Assembly: GCF_000247695.1 (NCBI RefSeq)
Contig: NW_004624784.1
Location: 12,282,522-12,346,521 of the forward strand
Reading direction: 5' to 3'
DNA: 64,000 nt
Source: Heterocephalus glaber
Taxonomy: Eukaryota; Chordata; Mammalia; Rodentia; Bathyergidae
A program made the translations under genes and the position numbers. The notes beneath the pieces were generated by a model, which was given only the letters and a program-made list of their open reading frames with translations, was not told where the DNA came from and did not search any database. Below, in pieces: positions 36,338 to 49,148 of this stretch (positions within the stretch are counted from its first letter, which is position 1; each line of letters begins with the position of its first letter).

Positions 36338-37439
36338 AAATATATATATATAAAATGTTTAGATATAATTTTAAAATTTTGGCTTTTGAGGCTTAGAAAC
36401 ACATCTTGATGTGCTACATAAAAAGTGATCAAATGAAGATAATTCATGAATTTGACGATGTTTGTCTTGATGCACTACAGAATTGATTTTTATCCTTAAT
36501 TTGAACTTCAACATTAGTGTTCAATGATTCATGACAGATGTAAATTTAACAAAATACAATGAAAAATTGCACCCTCATAAAAACTACTATTGGTAACCGA
36601 CTACTTCAACTGTGTAATAAACAGAATGACTGAGTCATAAGCATGTTCCTTAGCTCCCTGCTAGCAATGAAACACACTTGATTTATACTCAGAGGCTCTC
36701 AAACTATTATATTTAAGGAGGGCAAGAAGACTTAAATAACCATTTCCATTTATTAACTCCTAAACAGTGGAAAGGGAAAGAGAAATCATTAGTACATTTT
36801 ATGACATAAATTCCCAGGAACATTGAGAACCTATGGAAACAGAAATCACTGGCGGGAGAAGATCCTGCGTATACTCAAGGTGTAAATTAAGGGTAGTCTG
36901 TGTATAGCCTGAGCAAAGAAGAGCTAAAGGTCACACAAAGCAGGATGTTTTTAAAAGCTTACATACCTATATCCACTACTAGCAAAACGTTTCTGTTTGA
37001 CACAGAAAAGAGATACAAATATTATATAAATTCTCATGATTTTAAGAGAACTGATAAAGTATATTTCAGGACTCATAAAAATGAGAACCAGATTCTGGAC
37101 TAATGGGGACTTTTACTAAAATCCTGTCACCTAGCAAAACCTTGCCTAAGAAATCAGTCTCACTATTTCTGACATTCCTTTTAGTTTCTGTCATGTTTTT
37201 CACAAAACCATAAAGATTTCTTCCAAGACAGAGTGAAAGAGCATGCTGGTGATTGGTTAGTCCCTCCCAACATCAACCTGCAATTCAGCAGCCTAAGGAA
37301 TCAAGTTGGAGAAACAAGGTCTTTAGTAGACTTATAAAAGTTCTTAAGAGTTTCTATAACCACAAATAACATTTAAAACACTCTAGTAAAATGTCAATGT
37401 TCTTTTAAAATATCTTGAATTAGAAACTACAGGTAATTA

Positions 37440-37550
37440 GCCAGGTATGGTGAGGCATGCCTGTAATCCCAGCCCTGGAGAGGCTGAGGCAGGATTGGCA
37501 GGAGTCTGAGGCCAGCCTGAACTACAGAGCAAAACCTTGTCTTAAGAAAC
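37440..37550 (+). repeat. B1 SINE, short form
   Basis: TAGCCAGGTATGGTGAGGCA to AGCAAAACCTTGTCTTAAG. Only one GAGGCCAGCCTGAACTACA segment is present, so the internal duplication has been lost or never existed. Directly followed by an ID. Confidence 0.8.
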
Positions 37551-37558
37551 GAGAGAGA

Positions 37559-37633
37559 GGCTGGGGATTTAGCTCTGTGGCACCATGCCTGCCTCACAAG
37601 CACAAGGTCCTGAGTTTGATTGCAGGTACTGCC
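37559..37633 (+). repeat. ID-like SINE plus A/GA-rich tail
   Basis: Plus-oriented ID of the CACCATGCCTGCCTCACAAG subtype followed by an A-rich then GA-rich tail to about 37720. Confidence 0.88.
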
Positions 37634-37892
37634 AAAAAAAAAAAAAAAAAAGAAAAAGAAACGAAAGAGAGAGAAGATGGAGGGAGGGAGAAAGAAAAAA
37701 AAAGAAAGAGAAAGAAATGAAACTATAGGTAAGTGTGCACCTAATTTATTTCAATCTCACAGCTTAAGGTTTTTCAAATCCATCATTTTCTGTAGCTTTA
37801 GTGAGATACTGATAAATTTAATTTTCACTGTTTCAGGTAGTATTATGTAGATTCAGGTATAGCTTTGACTTTCTGGCTCAGCCTTCTTTTTT

Positions 37893-38045
37893 CCCCTGGT
37901 ACTGGGGATTGAACCCAGGGGCCTTCCTTCTGAGTTACATCCCCAGCCCTTACTATTTTTTACTTTGGGACAGGGTCTCACTAAGTTGCCCAGGCAGAAC
38001 TTGAACTTGTGATCCTACTGCCTAGGGATTAAAAACAACTCTGGC
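37893..38045 (-). repeat. B1-dID dimeric SINE, degraded
   Basis: Minus-oriented: a dID half (TGGTACTGGGGATTGAACCC ... CATCCCCAGCCC), a short linker, then a B1 half (GACAGGGTCTCACTAAGTTG, CCCAGGCAGAACTTGAACTT). Confidence 0.7.
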
Positions 38046-39139
38046 TTTTAATTATTACTTATCCACATTTTATTTATTTATATTTTTAGCCATATAGGTA
38101 TGCTGTGATATTTTATGTATACACTGTGGAATGACTAAATCAGGTGAATTAACATAGCCTTCACCTCGCATACTTATCAATTCATATTTTAATAATTGCC
38201 ATAGTTCAGAGACAACAGCAATTTGAGCCTGAGATGCTCTGGAAGGGCAGGAGTACATACCATTCAACCAGCCCTCTTCTCTCTGCTCAGCTACCTTCTC
38301 CCATGGCCAGGGGATGGCAACTCAGGGTTAGGCTTTCTTTCCCAGGCTTCTTTTTTTTTTTTTGTCCAGGGCCTCAAAGAGAAGGCTTCCATTTCTTTCC
38401 TGTCTCTGTATCCCTCCTTTTCTATCCTCCACCTCCAATTCCCTTGTTTTCTAACTAACCCCAAAAGAAGTGACTTGTAACCCATAGATGCTAGCATAGA
38501 AATGTGCACAAACTAGAAGCTTGTGCAAGAGAAATTCATGATTTGGGAAGAAATTCTTTATTCCCAGCTTCTCAAATTGGCATATATCCTCAAGTACAAT
38601 GTTTCAGTACACCAAAAATTATAAAAACTATAGGCTAAACAGAATGCATCTTGCTGGAACGTCAACATTTTTTCTATGTTAAACTTTGTGATTTTAATAC
38701 TGAAATAAATTAGACATGACACTGAGTAAAAAGTCCATGAATTTTGAATCTGAAGCATGTGATTAAAAAATGTGTTTAAAGTGGGTCATTTCAGACATCA
38801 ATCCATCTCCCACTCACCCCACCCTGTATAAGTTCACTTCCCTCTGCTGTGGAGAAAACCACAGTAGGAAAGTCTGAGAAGCAGTATTTCTGCAATGGTA
38901 ACACAGTTAGCATGAGTGAGCCTGTATAAACAGAAAATTTTTCTATATTCTAGCAAGATACAATCATTTTTCAAGATAAGTAAACCTCGCTTATAGTCTA
39001 CAACTATCACTGATAAAAATCTGCCAGTTTGAATTATAATTTAGAAAATTTTCATGTTAAATATATCAACTTGTATCTGAAACACTTTGAATAAAAGTAC
39101 ATTAATTTTTCATTTGTAAAGCTCTACTCGTAGAAATAG

Positions 39140-39440
39140 GATTCAGGCCCTGGGCCTCGCAGCTTCCCCGGGCCCCCTGGGTCGTCCGCGGTTGGCGGCG
39201 CGAACAGCTGCCCCTGCGGAGCTTGGAGGTGCAGACGCCGCGCCCCGCACGAGGCTTGTGAGAGTGGCGGCAAGGGCCCGGCCGTGGTAGGAAGGGTCGA
39301 CCGAGGTGAGGTGCTCGCTCGGGGCTTCTGTTCAAACAAGGCGGACACCTCCCCCTCCCCAGCCACGGGCCAATGGGGCGGGTGAGGCGAAGGCTGACAG
39401 AGCCAGATGTCCTGGTCACTAGCTCCAGTTTTTCCGGAGT
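39140..39440. promoter_or_regulatory. Isolated CpG-rich island in SIK3 intron 4
   Basis: About 300 bases with roughly 27 CpG dinucleotides by my count, against almost none in the surrounding AT-rich intron. It includes CCGCGGTTGGCGGCGCG, GACGCCGCGCCCCGCACG and, on the plus strand, GGGCCAATGGGGCGGG, which joins a CCAAT box to a GC box. Open frames on the minus strand have no homology I recognise. It could be an alternative or orphan promoter, or the GC-rich 5' part of an unrecognised retrocopy. I see no poly(A) tail that would settle the latter. Confidence 0.55.
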
Positions 39441-40038
39441 GACAAGTGGTTACAAGTCCTTGCTGCCTTCCCTTAGGAATTAGCAATATGCACCAGGAAA
39501 ATGCTTCTAGAAGAAAAACAATTGAGATTCACATACAGATATCTTCATATTGAGTTTGAGAACTGAAAGAGAAGTTGGAGGTCTCCATCCATTCATCTGC
39601 TTCACACATCCTAACAGAGAAAATGAAGCCCTCTTCTGAAATGAAAGTTACTTTGCTCAGGACCACATTTCATTTCTGCACAAGGGACAGTTGAAACAGG
39701 AAGAACAGGAAAGGGGACAAAAAAGAAATGAAGTGATAGGAAGAGAAACGGAAAGATACAGCACAAGAAGAACATCCATCAGAAACAGAACGATATAGAT
39801 TTAGGTACAGATAATGAAAGGGCCAAGAGCCACCCTCAGTCACAGGAGAGTAGACGTAGAGATACAGGTCCTGCAAGCGGCATTCACAAAAGCTGAAACA
39901 GGAGGAAAAGGATGGAACACACATGGAAAAGTGGAATGAGGCATACAAAAAGAAAGAAAATAACAGTTTTTCACGGGACAGTATCCCTTTTAGGCTAGCA
40001 CCAAGAAAAGCCATATTGCATTTAAAGAAACATGGCAC

Positions 40039-40463
40039 AGCCAGGCATAGTGGTGCATGCTTGTATCCCAGCTACTTAGTACTCTGAGGCAAGTGGATCA
40101 CAAGTTCAGCCAGGCATGGTGGCACATGCCTGTAATCCTAGCATTTGGGAGACTAGGAGGATCCCTGCGAGTGTGAGGCCAGCCTGAACTACATAATGAG
40201 ACCCTGTCTCAAAAACACTAAACAAATAAGCAGAAAGTAAAACTTAAGTTTGAGGCCAGCCGGACAACTTAGTGAGACTAACACAATAGTCTCCACTCCC
40301 ACATTAAACGGAGAGCGGGGAAGGAGGTATGGTGATGCACCCCTGTAATCCCAGCACTCAGAAGGCTGAGGCAGGAGGATCGCCTCAAGTTTGATGGCAG
40401 CCTGGGCTACATAGTGGGTCCAAGGCCAGCCTAAACTACATAGTAAGTCCCTGTCTCAAAAAA
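40039..40463 (+). repeat. Cluster of B1 SINEs
   Basis: Three plus-oriented B1 units in a row: a truncated copy 40039-40106 lacking its 3' half, a copy from 40109 to about 40218, a short orphan segment near 40250, and a nearly full copy 40321-40463 with both GTTTGATGGCAGCCTGGGCT and CCAAGGCCAGCCTAAACTAC. Confidence 0.8.
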
Positions 40464-40572
40464 TAACCAACCAAATTCTATATATACATACATACATAAA
40501 AACAATTCCTCCACCCGCCTCACAGCATGGCTGGGAGAACTAGGTGAGAATATTTTTAAAAATACATATTAG

Positions 40573-40643
40573 GGCTGGGAATTTAGCTCAGTGGCACTGT
40601 GCCTGCCTTGCAAGTGCAATGTTCTGAGTTTAATCCCCGGTAC
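40573..40643 (+). repeat. ID-like SINE
   Basis: Plus-oriented ID of the GCCTGCCTTGCAAGTGCAATG subtype with A tail. Confidence 0.88.
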
Positions 40644-41210
40644 AAAAAAAAAAAAAATTAAACTACATGCTGCACATAAACAGTCGATTGTTGTTCTTTA
40701 TCTTGGGGTCCTTGAAGCACAGTCCCCTGCTGTTAAACCTCTTAGTGGCATCTATTAGACTGAAGATACTCTAGACTGCAGCTTCCTCAGTTTACCCTGG
40801 ACAGTTTGCAAACGCAAACTATGAGCCTGAGAAACACAGCACCCCAGCACATGGTTTCTGCAAACAGTGAGCGCAGCTGCACCCCGCAGGGAAGGCTGCT
40901 CTTGTACACAATGATAATGATCCATGTCAACAAAAACCATAATTTACATACACACACACAAAAAAGAAATGGGATTCAGAATGGGTAATTTTTCAAATTT
41001 TGTTTTCCCAGTAGTCAGTATACACTAAGCATCTTCTACTTGATTTTCAAATGCCATTTCAGGGAGACAACACAGCCAAAGGTATTAAAATTCCTGCACT
41101 CCATTATAAGTGGAATTCAGGAAAGTCATAATGGTTTTATCTGCGTTTCAAATTATTAAACTTTCAACCAGAAAGGAGCATTGAATGATAAACTAAATAA
41201 AGAGTATTAT

Positions 41211-41283
41211 GGCTGGGGATTTAGCTCAGTGGTTTCGCCGCCTGCTGCGCAAGCGCAAGGACCCGAGTTCAATCCTCGGTACC
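41211..41283 (+). repeat. ID-like SINE, young-looking
   Basis: Plus-oriented ID of the CCGCCTGCTGCGCAAGCGCA subtype. Flanked by AAAGAGTATTA on both sides, with a clean A tail. Confidence 0.9.
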
Positions 41284-42119
41284 AAAAAATAAAAAAAAAA
41301 AGAGTATTACGATCATGAAATAAAATTTAGATTCCTATGATGAATGTTATATAACTACTTCCTGGGAGACTGTCAGGGACACTACAATTTCAATCATTAC
41401 ACTATGGAACAATTATCAGAAACAAGGTTTCCAGCCTTGTTTTTCTATATGATAGTATTCATTCTAAGGCTGAAAGGTTAATGGATTTACAAAATGTTTT
41501 GATTGCTCACTTTTATAAAAATGCAATAGTCTTGCTCTCCCTGCACTAAGGTCAAAAATTTCCACAGTACCTTAAATCCACACACTCTGAAAATTCTTCC
41601 CAAAATATTGGCTTTTCTGTAGTTGTCCTTCAGATCTTTGCTCTCTGCTGACTGCCAACTAAAACAATAACATGCGAGTGGAAACTGTCTCATGGAGCCC
41701 ATTCTGGGAGTCGACATTTAAAGAGAAAAGTTTCCAACTTCCTTAGGTTAAAAAAAAAAAAGTTTCCTCAATTTTCAAAACATTCTCATAATGTCTGAGT
41801 ATTTGAAAGAACTTTCCTTCAGGGAGTAAGCCAGCTATGTTTCAGTTTTTTCTTACACAACAAAACTTTTTATTTAAATATAGACATTTCTCTACTTACT
41901 CTCTGAAGACAGGATTAAATTTACTTTTAAATAACAGTGCATCAACCATTAAAAAAAAAGATAACACCATTTTTCTTTGATAGCTTAACATAATCTCTAC
42001 TTCTAAACATATCTTTTGATCGTTCCCTCTTCTTGGCCCAGATGGTTGGGTGGTTATCCAGTCTTTTGCCGTAAGAGGCCTGACTGCCCACGTTACTGCA
42101 GATGTGATATGTGTACACT

Positions 42120-42535
42120 CCTGCTCGTGCTTCTCCAACCGAGCTTCCATCCCACATCCTCACCATATACAACTGACCACTGCCATCTCTCTCACTCAAC
42201 TCCTTCTGCCTCCCCTCTTCTTAACCCAGCCACGATGACCCTCCTACCTATCAAATATGTTATTCAGCTTTCTTGGTTTGTAATGCTCTTCCTTCTGCTT
42301 CGAAGGGTTTGGATATTCTGGTTAAAATAGTATTTCTCCCATAAGTCATTCCATCACAATACTCAGAATTCGTCTTCTTCACAACCCCCGTGAGAACTTA
42401 CTTTCTTATAGGTACTATTTCACCTCCAACATAATTTTAGTTCCAAGGGGCTGTTTTATCTGCTGCTGCATCTCCAGGGCCTTCATCCAGGTCTGCACAT
42501 AGCAGGTGCTTTACCAACATTTACTGAGTGACTAA
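42120..42535 (+). repeat. L2 LINE 3' end
   Basis: Plus-oriented L2, ending TAGCAGGTGCTTTACCAACA then TTTACTGAGTGACT, the L2 tail form. Confidence 0.65.
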
Positions 42536-43022
42536 ACCTCTGGAATTCTTTCCTCTATCCTACTGATCCTATCATTCTTAAATCTCACCTCAAATGTTAT
42601 GTCCTCAGTAGGGTATTTACTTGTATGTCCTCATCAGCACTGCTGTGAGGTTTAGATCAATGAAGTTTCTGAGCAGACAGAATAGGTACACACTAGTCAG
42701 TGGAGGTGAAACCACAAACGGGACATGGTAGAATCCCTGTGGAATTCAGTCTGTTGGAATGTTACAGACTAAAATGGCTTCTTCATCCTCTGAAATACTG
42801 TGGTAATTAGACCATGCCATTAAAGTGGTAATGAATCATGATACGCCTTGAGAATTTCTATAATTGTAGCTGCTGAACACAATATCGTGCAGGGATGCAG
42901 GATGCATGCTGAGAGTCAGGTTGTGCCTCCTAAGCCCTCATCAGCTCTACTGCAGAATCCCAGAGGGATGAAAACTGAAAAGTTAACGACTAAGAATACA
43001 CCCCCTCCCTGCTGTCACCATC

Positions 43023-43305
43023 CTGGTACTGGGGATTGAACCCAGAGCCTTCACTCTGAGCTACATCCCCAGCCCTATTTATCTATTTATTTATTTATCT
43101 GCTACCGGGGATCAAACTCAGAACCTTCCACTTGCCAGGCAGGTGTGGCGCCACTGAGCTACATCCCTGGCCCTTTTTACTTTGAGACAGGGTCTTGGTA
43201 AGTCACTAAATTGCCAAAGCTGAGCTGAAACTTGTGATCCTCCTGCCTCAGCCTCTCAGGGTGTGGGGATTACACATATGTTCTATCATACGCACCTAGA
43301 ATTTC
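43023..43305 (-). repeat. B1-dID dimer with an ID nested in its linker
   Basis: Minus-oriented dID half (43023-43075), a TTTA-rich linker, a complete minus-oriented ID (43102-43173), then the B1 half (43174-43305: GAGACAGGGTCTTGGTAAG, CTCCTGCCTCAGCCTCTCAG). The young ID inserted in the A-rich linker of the older dimer. Confidence 0.78.
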
Positions 43306-45708
43306 CTGCTTTTTCCAACATTAGGACTCTACATAAAAGAAGTTTGTTCTTTACAAGAAAGTCAAAGTTTTGAAAAGTTAAGTATGCCAGAAGGTGATGG
43401 GATTTTAACATTTGTTAATAAGCTATATTTACTTGCAAAATGATGACATTAAGTGATATATATGTAAAAATTCTTTCCAAAGGACTTTAAACACACATAA
43501 ATCAAAATTCTGGTGTTGACTTTTCAGAGGTCTACACATTTTCTGCTGGAATAGATGACAGTGAATCCTAGAGGGCAGGAGTCATGATTTAGGTTTCTGT
43601 GCTCTTATGTGCCCCTTCACTACAGAGCCTTTTAACCACAGGTTAGATCTCAGAGAGCCACAGCGAGTTCTTTGGTCCCAACTTGGCAACTCTGCCTTTC
43701 AGAAATAACATCCTTACTCTGAAAATGATCAATGCTTATGCTGACTTACTAATGACAGCAGCATTTTTTAAAAACTTCTACAGAAGACCAGTTTGCTAAT
43801 GCCATTAAGAATTTTTAAATTCTAAAACCAAGAAAAAAAGTTATTTTCTCTAGAAATGAACAAGAACAAAGGTTCACAGACAAGAATTTAAGCACACAAA
43901 ATTGTAAACCATGGAATGATGGGTGACTCTTACAATACCCATAAATCAAGTTTACCTTCACATCCGGGTTCACACAATCTTTCTAAGATGGCAAGCCTGA
44001 GCATGGGCACTTGCAGTAGCTAGATTTTTATAGTATCAAGTACTAAACATAATTTGCCACATTAATTCATATAAAAATAAAAATAAGTTAATAGAAACAA
44101 ACATTCCCAGAACAATTTATTAATCTTCTGTAATGAACAGAATGCATGATTTTCAAAATCAAAATAGCTTATGTAAACATCAGCATATAGAAAACATAAA
44201 TTTCTTACATTTCCTAATTTGAACTTTTATTAGTTCTAAGTTAATTTGCACTGTGGTGTCTGATGGCTTTGAAGATGAGCTGCTGAAGACTAACAGTATT
44301 TTAAGCCAAAAAAAAAAAAAAAGGACACATTTTCTATGTGTTTATTTTGTACATAGTTGCTTTTTCTTACTGTTATTTAGAATACTTTATCAAAAAAGAT
44401 CACTAAAAATATCAGGGATCTGAAAGTTATTTTAGATTTTAGAATTAAAGTTGATTTCAATACCTTTCTGACCTTATCCTGTCAAAACCATCCAACCTGC
44501 CCTTCTATAATTATTCATGTTCTACTTCGCTTCAATGAGAAGCATTTCTCCCACTGGTAAATTAAGTTCAAAAATGATTTGGCAGGTGCAAATGAGAATT
44601 CTATCTAATTTATGTGTGACAAAGGGAGCTCAGGCAATGATTGAGAAACTGAGTAATGATGGCATGTAAGGTAAGAGAAAGAATACATGAGTAAAGACAA
44701 ATGTTAGATATTGTAGAAGGCCACAAAACGGGAGGTACTTATTTACTCTTTGCTCTGAAAACAAATAATAAAAATGTAGGCTTTGTGTTAATAAAGTTAA
44801 AATTCTTGCCACAGAGAGGCTAAGGCTGGCTTCCAGTGCTCCGAGTCTACCATGACACACCAGTAGGTACAGACTGTTCTTGTGATGACGTAGATTTGTT
44901 TAAACTACTAATGAAGAAAAAAATCACCTTGCTGAAATAATTCAGTATTTTCCAGTTTCAATTATCAAGGATTTCTGCTTTTTACTCTTGGTTTCTCAGT
45001 GCAAAAACTAAAAGACATAGAGATTTTTCTTAACAGAATCAAAATGCTTTTAAGTTCAAAATCAAGAACCAAGGTAACATTTTTAAAAGTTTAATTTTGG
45101 GACAGTGGAGGTAGAATAAAACTACAAGATACAAAACAAGGCCACCTTCCAACTCATTGCCTTATTCAATAGTCCAAAGATCCAATAATCCAAAAATCCT
45201 ACAATGACCTTTATTGTAAGCTAAGCTAAAAAGCACTCCTCTCAATACACCTACGTTCTAAACTCCCTATACTTGTGAATGTATTAATTTACATCGTAAA
45301 AAAAAAAAAAAGACTTTGCAGAAATGATTAAAATTGAAAATGGGGAGATTATCTGAGAGGGTCCAATGTAATAAAAAAGGTCCTTAGAAAATGGAAGCAG
45401 GAGGATCAGGGTTAGGAGTAAGAGATGTGACAACAGAAGCAAGAGGCTGGAGTGGCATAAGAGAGACAAGCCAAGGAGTGAAGGTGGCCAGACTCTGGAG
45501 GCTGAAAAGAGCAAGAAACAAGATTCTCCCTTCCAACCTCCTTCCTTCACAAGGAACCAGCCCTGTAGCATCTTGTCTTCATCCCTGTAAGAATCAGTTT
45601 TCTACTTTATACTTTTTCTTTATTATTTAAAATAACAGAATCTTTGAAATATCGCCCTTACTCTTCTTTCTCTTAGCCTAGACATAAAAAATATATTTTA
45701 AAAGTCTA

Positions 45709-46017
<309 letters not shown>

Positions 46018-47407
46018 TCATTTTGGATGCTGGTATAATTTCATAAGTTACACTTAGGGTATATAAAAGAACCCCACCAAACGACTGAATAAAAGAAGTG
46101 AAACAAAAAAAAGGAAAACAACACAGTCCTAGTTTGTATTTATAAAAACTCAGTAGTGATAAGAATCTAAATTATTTTAAGTATAAATCTTGTTATGTAT
46201 AAGTATACTTGCACTGCAATAAGAAAAAAGTAGTCTGAGGGTTTAATAGCATTTTTAAGAATTTTAACACAGAACACTTTCCTTTTCATATCCCCATTAC
46301 AAAAGAGTATAATACAGAAGCAAACACATGAATGAAGATAAGCATCAGAGATGTTTCCTCTGTTAGAGGGTGAGTCAAAAAGCAGACCCTTAATAATCAA
46401 TCATCATAGCAGAGAGTAGATATTGTCAAGGGGGAAAACTGCTTTATATGAAACTCTGTTTAGGCTAGAATCTCTTCTGTTTTCTTAAAGTTCTACAGTT
46501 TGACATAAACACTTCTTTAGTCACTTAGCAACATGACTACATCTTTATACCTGCATTTGTTGGGCTTACCAAAACAACAAAGTTCCTTAAAACTTTGTTA
46601 ATAATTTTTATAGATAACATTAACAGAAAGCCAACTAAAGTTTCTACCAACTTAAATGAATTACTTTATTGGCTGGTTGCTAATAAGGTATAACAAAAGA
46701 ATTTATATGCAATAAATTCTGTAATACTGTAAATCACGCTATCTTCAAAATTTTAAAAACTAATTTGATGGACCCATAAATAATGCAGCAAGTTCTTTAA
46801 GAACTGTTCAAAATGGCAGTAGCCATATACTCAATCAATGACATACATATTCTTGACCTATTTCTTCATGAAACCAACAACACATACAGGTCAAGACAGC
46901 TGATGGGATTAGAATTGTCAGTTGTAGCACAGTATGTTCTGTTTGAAATTTCGTATAGTTTCATCTGTACTGTATTTTAGTCAACCAATTCAGTAGGGAA
47001 AAGGTCATACTTGCCATCCTAAGCACCAAAGATAGTAAGAAAGTGGAACGTTAGACAACATAAATAAATGTATTGTTTGCTTATTGGCTGTAGTTCCATT
47101 AATACTATCCAACTGTTTTGGCGAGCTACATCTTACTCACCCATAGAACTGGTCAGGTATATGTATTTTTTTAATCACAAAAAAGAAGTTCAGGGTAAAA
47201 CATCATCACTAGTGCCAAATCTAAGAGCATGGAAGAAGAAATGGAGGGGGGGATGAAAAGAGGGGGCCACACTGACAATCCATCTACAAAGCAGATTTTG
47301 AGAAATATTGAAACTGTACTTTGACCACAAAGAACATAATATTCTGGAGTGCAAGCACTAGAGTAAGTTTAAGAGCATGTCTTAAAAGTAAATGTCTTAA
47401 CTTACTA

Positions 47408-47580
47408 ACAAAGATGCTGGGTATGGTGGCACATGTCTGCAATCCTATCACTCTGGGAGGCTGAGGCAGGAAGATCACAAGTTTGAGCCCAGAGTGGGCA
47501 ATTTAGCAACTCAAAATAAAAAATAAATAAGAGTGGGGGATATAGCTCAGGGCAAAGGCCTGGGGTTCAATCCCCAGTAG
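47408..47580 (+). repeat. B1-dID dimeric SINE
   Basis: Plus-oriented: GCTGGGTATGGTGGCACATG ... GGGCAATTTAGCAACTC, an AAATAAATAAATAAG linker, then GGGGGATATAGCTCAGGG ... GGTTCAATCCCCAGTAG. Followed by GA-rich sequence. Confidence 0.8.
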
Positions 47581-47582
47581 AA

Positions 47583-47750
47583 GGGAGAGGTAGGAGAGGG
47601 GAAAAGGGGAAGGCCGGGAGGGAGGGGGAAAATGGAGAGGGAGAGGGGGAAGGGGGGAAAGGAGGGAGGGGAAGGTGAAGAAGGAGGAGGGGGACGGAGA
47701 GGGAGTTGAAAAGGGAGAGGGGAGAGGAGGAGTAGACAGAAAGAGATCCA
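47583..47750. repeat. GGGA/GA-rich low-complexity tract
   Basis: Purine-only tract grown from the tail of the preceding dimer SINE. Its pyrimidine strand gives proline/serine/leucine open frames that are not genes. Confidence 0.95.
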
Positions 47751-47789
47751 CCCCTCAGAGGAACTGTTAGAAGTTTATCACACATAGGT

Positions 47790-48040
47790 TTTGTTTTTTG
47801 CAGTACTCCGGACTGAACCCAGGGCCTTCACACTAAGCTATATCCCCTGCCCCCCCCTTTTTTTTTGATACTGGGGATCTAACTCGGGACCTTGCACTTG
47901 CTGCCCTTTTTAACTTTTTTTATTTTGCAACAGAGTCTAAGTCACTAAATTGCCCAGGCTGTGGTTGAGCTTGCAATCTCCCTGCCTCGGCCTCCTAGAG
48001 TGCTGGGATTACAGGTGTGTACCACACCATGCCTGGCTTA
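47790..48040 (-). repeat. B1-dID dimer with a truncated ID in its linker
   Basis: Minus-oriented dID half (to about 47852), C and T tracts, a truncated ID (GATACTGGGGATCTAACTCG ... CTTGCACTTGCTGCC), then the B1 half ending CCACACCATGCCTGGC. Same nesting position as at 43023. Confidence 0.72.
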
Positions 48041-48084
48041 GGCATAAAATCTTTGAAGCAATTCCCTCAAAAATTACTGTTATT

Positions 48085-48158
48085 GGGCCGGGCATTTAGC
48101 TCAGTGGTGCCACTGCCTGCCTCGCAAGCGCAAGGTTCCAAGTTCGATCCCTGGTACC
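48085..48158 (+). repeat. ID-like SINE
   Basis: Plus-oriented ID flanked by AAATTACTGTTATT on both sides. Confidence 0.9.
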
Positions 48159-49074
48159 GAAAAAAAAAAAATTACTGTTATTTCCAAGATTGCCAACTTA
48201 ATAGAAAAAAGAAGTCTTCAGCTTGGAAATTTGAAGGGCTAGAACACAGCTTCTTGTGAGAGTTTAGAGGTAGTGACAAATGAGCTTACACTCTAGTGTG
48301 TTTAGGCTTCTGGTGAGATCTGTCATACGAAATTTAAACAACACAAACTCTCTAAGACCATGGAAGCTGCTAAAGAACTGGGCATCCATCAGATTAGAAT
48401 GCTGTTTTAAGAGGCCATTCTCTAACAGTACCTGGTTTTTGACCCCCTATTTCTTATAAGAGGGGACTCATTATTCTAATAATATGTTTCAGTTGCTAAA
48501 CTTTGCCTAATTAAAGAGCTTTGAAGAGACAGCTATTCTTGAGAAACATAAAAATAAACTCTTGTGAAGGTTTACCATCAGAAGCTCATTTGGCCAAAGC
48601 CACCCATTAATTAAAATGCCCAAGAGATATTCATCTGACAGTAAATACTAATTACCAGAACACATCAAAGTGCTTCTTAAATGCGACAGAATGATTAATT
48701 TTGTGATTTATAAAATAAGTGATTTTCTTTTATTAAAAAAAACTATTTATAAACTTCTGAGTACCTTATTTTTCTAAAATGATTGGAAAGTTCTCAAAAC
48801 TGTTACAGAGGCCAGAAGCTAGTGGAATGCAGCACAGTTCTGTTCTAACTGCAATGACACATTAGTTGTTCTTGGACAAAATGTTCACACAGCCAATACC
48901 CTTACCTCTTGATCTGCTGAACAGAAGAAATCTCCATTGCATGCCACAGCCAGAGACTGGGAATAAATTTGTACTTTTACTAAAAGTTGGACATTTTTTA
49001 AATGGTCTACTCTATACAAGGAATATTTAAGCATTTTTAATAGATAACAAAGTTCCTCAAGATTCTGTGGTGAT

Positions 49075-49148
49075 GGGCTGGGGATTTAGCTCAGTGGTTC
49101 TGCCACCTGCCTCATAAGCGCAAGGTCCCGAGTTTGATCCCCAGTACC
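49075..49148 (+). repeat. ID-like SINE
   Basis: Plus-oriented ID; flanks AGATTCTGTG are repeated on both sides (GATTCTGTGGTGAT / GATTCTGTGATGCT). Confidence 0.9.

Noticed and set aside
39102..39486. Overlapping 105- and 120-codon minus-strand frames in the CpG island
   Set aside because: Long frames are expected in GC-rich DNA. There is no recognisable domain, and the proline/glycine/arginine composition is that of translated CpG-island sequence.
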